The notes under the pieces: generated by a model
Databases searched by the model: none
What the model was told of the DNA's origin: nothing
The model's input: the letters and a program-made list of their open reading frames with translations, nothing else
Shown: one piece after another, positions 59,882-64,000 of the stretch
Position numbering within the stretch: position 1 is the stretch's first letter
How the letters are laid out: each line of letters begins with the position of its first letter
Translations under genes and position numbers: made by a program
NCBI GenBank assembly: GCA_020137815.1
Contig: CM035360.1
Coordinates: 5,673,128-5,737,127, forward strand
Length of the DNA: 64,000 nt
Reading direction: 5' to 3'
Source: Hormiphora californensis
Taxonomy: Eukaryota; Ctenophora; Tentaculata; Cydippida; Pleurobrachiidae

Positions 59882-61175
59882 ATGAATTTAAAAAAGAATG
59901 ACCAGTGTAATTCCTGTGGTGAACCCACCTGTTGTACTCCCTGTTACCAACGACAACCCTCATACCACAGCGTGACATCCATCAACCTGATTCCAGAGGA
60001 GATTCTAGTTGCCATTATGAGTTATCTGAATAACAGGGACCTCGCCCAATGCAGTATCTCTCCCCTGGAGAGGGGTCTCAGACACCGTCTTGCAATCCAG
60101 ATCTAGAAATATAGTCATTTTAGAGGATTATAATAACAATAAAGGCATCCTACCTTGTCGTGCAAGATCTTCGAGTATTGAAGAAGCACAGTACTTAGTG
60201 AAGAAGTCGCAAAATTGTGTCCAAGATCTGTATTTCGAAGTAAGTCAGTTAGACGACTTTTATTGCGATCTCTTCCGTACGGAGATATTTCCCACTGGCG
60301 AACTAAAAGTCCTTGGGTTCAACGGAGGCAACGAGTTTACCACCAGCCTTGTTGAACATTTATTTTGTTCTCCGATTTTGTCCTTGGAGGAATTAACCAT
60401 TACGGAGCCGAAAATCCTCACACAAAATGACCTGAAATTTATCTTATCACGTCTACCAAACCTGACCAGTCTGAGATTATACAGTTCTTTTGAGGAGTTG
60501 AACATTGACGGAGAAGATATTATCTCTTTAAAAAGACTAAAGGAAATTGTTCTGACCGGTATTATTGAACTACACAATAACTCAATGACTGATATACTAT
60601 TCACCTTTCAAGACACTCTTGAGATACTTGAAGTTGACCATATAATAGTTATGGAGAGACGGGATGACATCTACCTAAAATCGTTAAAAGAATTCAAGTG
60701 TAGAGAGCCTGACCCTTATAGGGATGGGGAGGACCTAATCTATATAGACAACTTCCTACAGTCGGCACCAAACCTCGAATGTGTGACTATTTGTCCATTC
60801 AAAGAAATATTTATCTCCCTTGTTAACAACTGCAAACATGTCTTCTTTCTTGTTGTGTCTTGCCATCACGAATGGCTTCACATTGATGATATTCTAGAGT
60901 TTGGGATGCTTTCAAAATTAAAAAAGTTGTGTATGATTTGGGCAGATGGTCTTTCATTGACAGAGAAAGATTTCGAGGATGGACTCCGTATTGACTATAA
61001 ATCTCTGGCTAAGATCACTTCTCTCCGTTTAATTTCCCTGGAAGGTTCGTCCATTAATGAAGATGAGAGTCTCTACTTGATAAACAATTTGAAGAGCTTG
61101 AAAAGTCTGTCGTTGAGGCGCTGTCCTAATATTAGTGCAAAGTTTGCTAACAGCCATCGTAAGATCAGGTTTTGA
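59882..61175 (+). CDS. F-box / leucine-rich-repeat-like protein with one frame break
   Basis: The first frame (ATG 59882) encodes CGEPTCCTPCYQ and then an F-box: INLIPEEILVAIMSYLNNRD. It runs off at 60106. The similarity continues in the +1 frame, where WRGVSDTVL completes the F-box pattern and 350 further residues follow to the stop at 61173-61175. One extra C in the CCCC run at 60062-60065 would account for it. The long part has leucine-rich segments (LPNLTSLRLYSSFEEL, LKRLKEIVLTGI, LKSLKSLSLRRCPNIS) like FBXL proteins. The role would be substrate choice in an SCF ubiquitin ligase. It is either a sequence error, a polymorphic null or a young pseudogene. Confidence 0.7.
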
Positions 61176-62199
61176 ACACAGCGATGTGTGAGAACTCAAT
61201 TGCATTGTTCGACCCTCCCTCCCTGCGGGTTTGAACACAGCAATATGTGAGAATTCAATAATTTATCAATTAACAAAGGGAAATATTATATTATGATTAT
61301 TATTTTGGTTTTTAACCCCATGACAACAGCATGTTATTTTTTTATGATTGTCACCGTTTTTACAACATTTTATACTGTTAACCCCTTTCTACTTAATATA
61401 CCATTGGTTCAATTTAAACGTGTTATGAAACCCGATAGTTGATTTATCAGTCGTTTGAAGATTTTGCGCGCTCATGATAACTGCTAGCTGGGGAATTTAA
61501 CACCCTGCTCGCGATTTATCAGGCCAGTGTCCTTTTTCACGCGTTTCTCTTCATTTGAATAACATGCGTGTAAAATTCTAAGTATTGAAAATGTGTGTAA
61601 ACACACAGTTCTGTCAACAAAAGAAAGGGGAAACATGTCTGCAACACGTTTCAATGTTATCTCTCTCATAAGGAGTGAAAAGAATCACATTCCATTCATT
61701 TCTCTCTCTCATTGTCTCTTTTACTGTTCACTACCTCTGACAGTGTGTATTGCCCCTAATCTTTCTCTCTCTTTCTCAAACATGTTAGGAACAGTAGACA
61801 CTAAGTCTACACACATTTTCAGGGTATCTGTTGACTATTTACCAGCAGTTCTAGTGTGTTTCACCTTGTGTTGTGTCTCTTATTTGTGTGTAATTACTAT
61901 CGGGTTTCATAAAATATGAACGTTTGTTAGCCTATCGCGTTATAGGTTTAAATCACCTCCCCCTCACCCTCGGCTGGCGCCTCGGGATCGGAGTCGGGAT
62001 TTAAACCAGTTTAATCGCCCTGCCGGGCGATTAAACTCCAGTTGGCTGTCCCCAGCTCGCGCTGGGAACAGCCAACTTCATAACGCGCCAGTCTACAAAC
62101 GTTCATACTTCATATAATGCTACTTTCACTGGCCATCAAATTACTACTACTAGTTTCACCGCGTCCCTCTTTTTAGACTTGTCCAATGAAGGTTTAGTT
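61176..62199. other. Spacer with a MITE-like element before NF-YC
   Basis: An imperfect inverted repeat spans 61916-62107: TATGAACGTTTGTTAGCC at one end, complementary GTCTACAAACGTTCATA at the other. It encloses two strong hairpins (TTTAATCGCCCTGCCGGGCG region; TTGGCTGTCCCCAGC region). The frame at 61593-61919 has no domain. Confidence 0.6.
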
Positions 62200-63926
<1,727 letters not shown>

Positions 63927-64000
63927 GTGAGTAACTTAGTAGTAGTGGGGACTGGGGAACGGATACAGGAAGAAATACTTGAGGGACGAGGGTTTTTACA

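Overview
This window is animal nuclear DNA, with intron-rich genes (introns mostly 100-300 bp, GT-AG), metazoan families (EXOC8, an RGS-kinase GRK, class A GPCRs, a homeobox gene, NF-YC, GH35 beta-galactosidase, papain-type proteases with ShKT tails), non-LTR retrotransposons, many palindromic MITE/foldback elements, (GA)n/(CT)n microsatellites and interstitial CCCTAA tracts. Several proteins are divergent (homeodomain, RGS part of GRK, GPCRs), which fits a non-bilaterian or fast-evolving invertebrate; I cannot name the species. One 100-N assembly gap lies at 53901-54000. Most genes were rebuilt here by joining exons by hand from splice signals, phase and family resemblance.

Layout. 163-1143 (+): METTL27-like methyltransferase, two exons. 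1824-10201 (+): exocyst subunit EXOC8/Exo84, 18 exons, about 692 aa, with transposons and minisatellites in its introns. 10608-12939 (-) and 13677-15847 (-): two tandem secreted papain-family proteases; the first carries a galectin-like domain and a ShKT domain, the second only an acidic linker and ShKT. 17157-17969 (-): single-exon homeobox gene. 19525-25121 (+): GH35 beta-galactosidase with two pairs of duplicated, phase-matched exons separated by 32-34 nt, which looks like two mutually exclusive exon clusters. 27724-28762 (+) and 35781-36797 (-): inverted pair of GPCR paralogues, the first broken by a 10-nt insertion. Between them lie two foldback elements and a small SAM-domain gene (31685-35485, +) whose third intron holds a decayed LINE. 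38241-39847 (-): internally deleted LINE. 43302-54591 (-): G protein-coupled receptor kinase (GRK4/5/6 type) in a very microsatellite-rich region. 55826-58830 (-): 5'-truncated LINE with a long intact ORF. 59882-61175 (+): F-box/leucine-rich protein with one frame break. 62200 to the window end (+): NF-YC, incomplete at the 3' end.

The genes do not form a pathway; they are neighbours in a eukaryotic chromosome. The strongest signals are (1) the paired duplicated exons in the beta-galactosidase gene, each carrying active-site motifs; (2) the protease-galectin-ShKT architecture; and (3) a repeated coincidence of repeats with splice junctions: two hAT-type MITE insertions duplicate 5' splice sites, two EXOC8 minisatellites have units that contain a splice site, a protease intron holds a decoy copy of its donor, and two (CT)n microsatellites act as the polypyrimidine tract of an acceptor.
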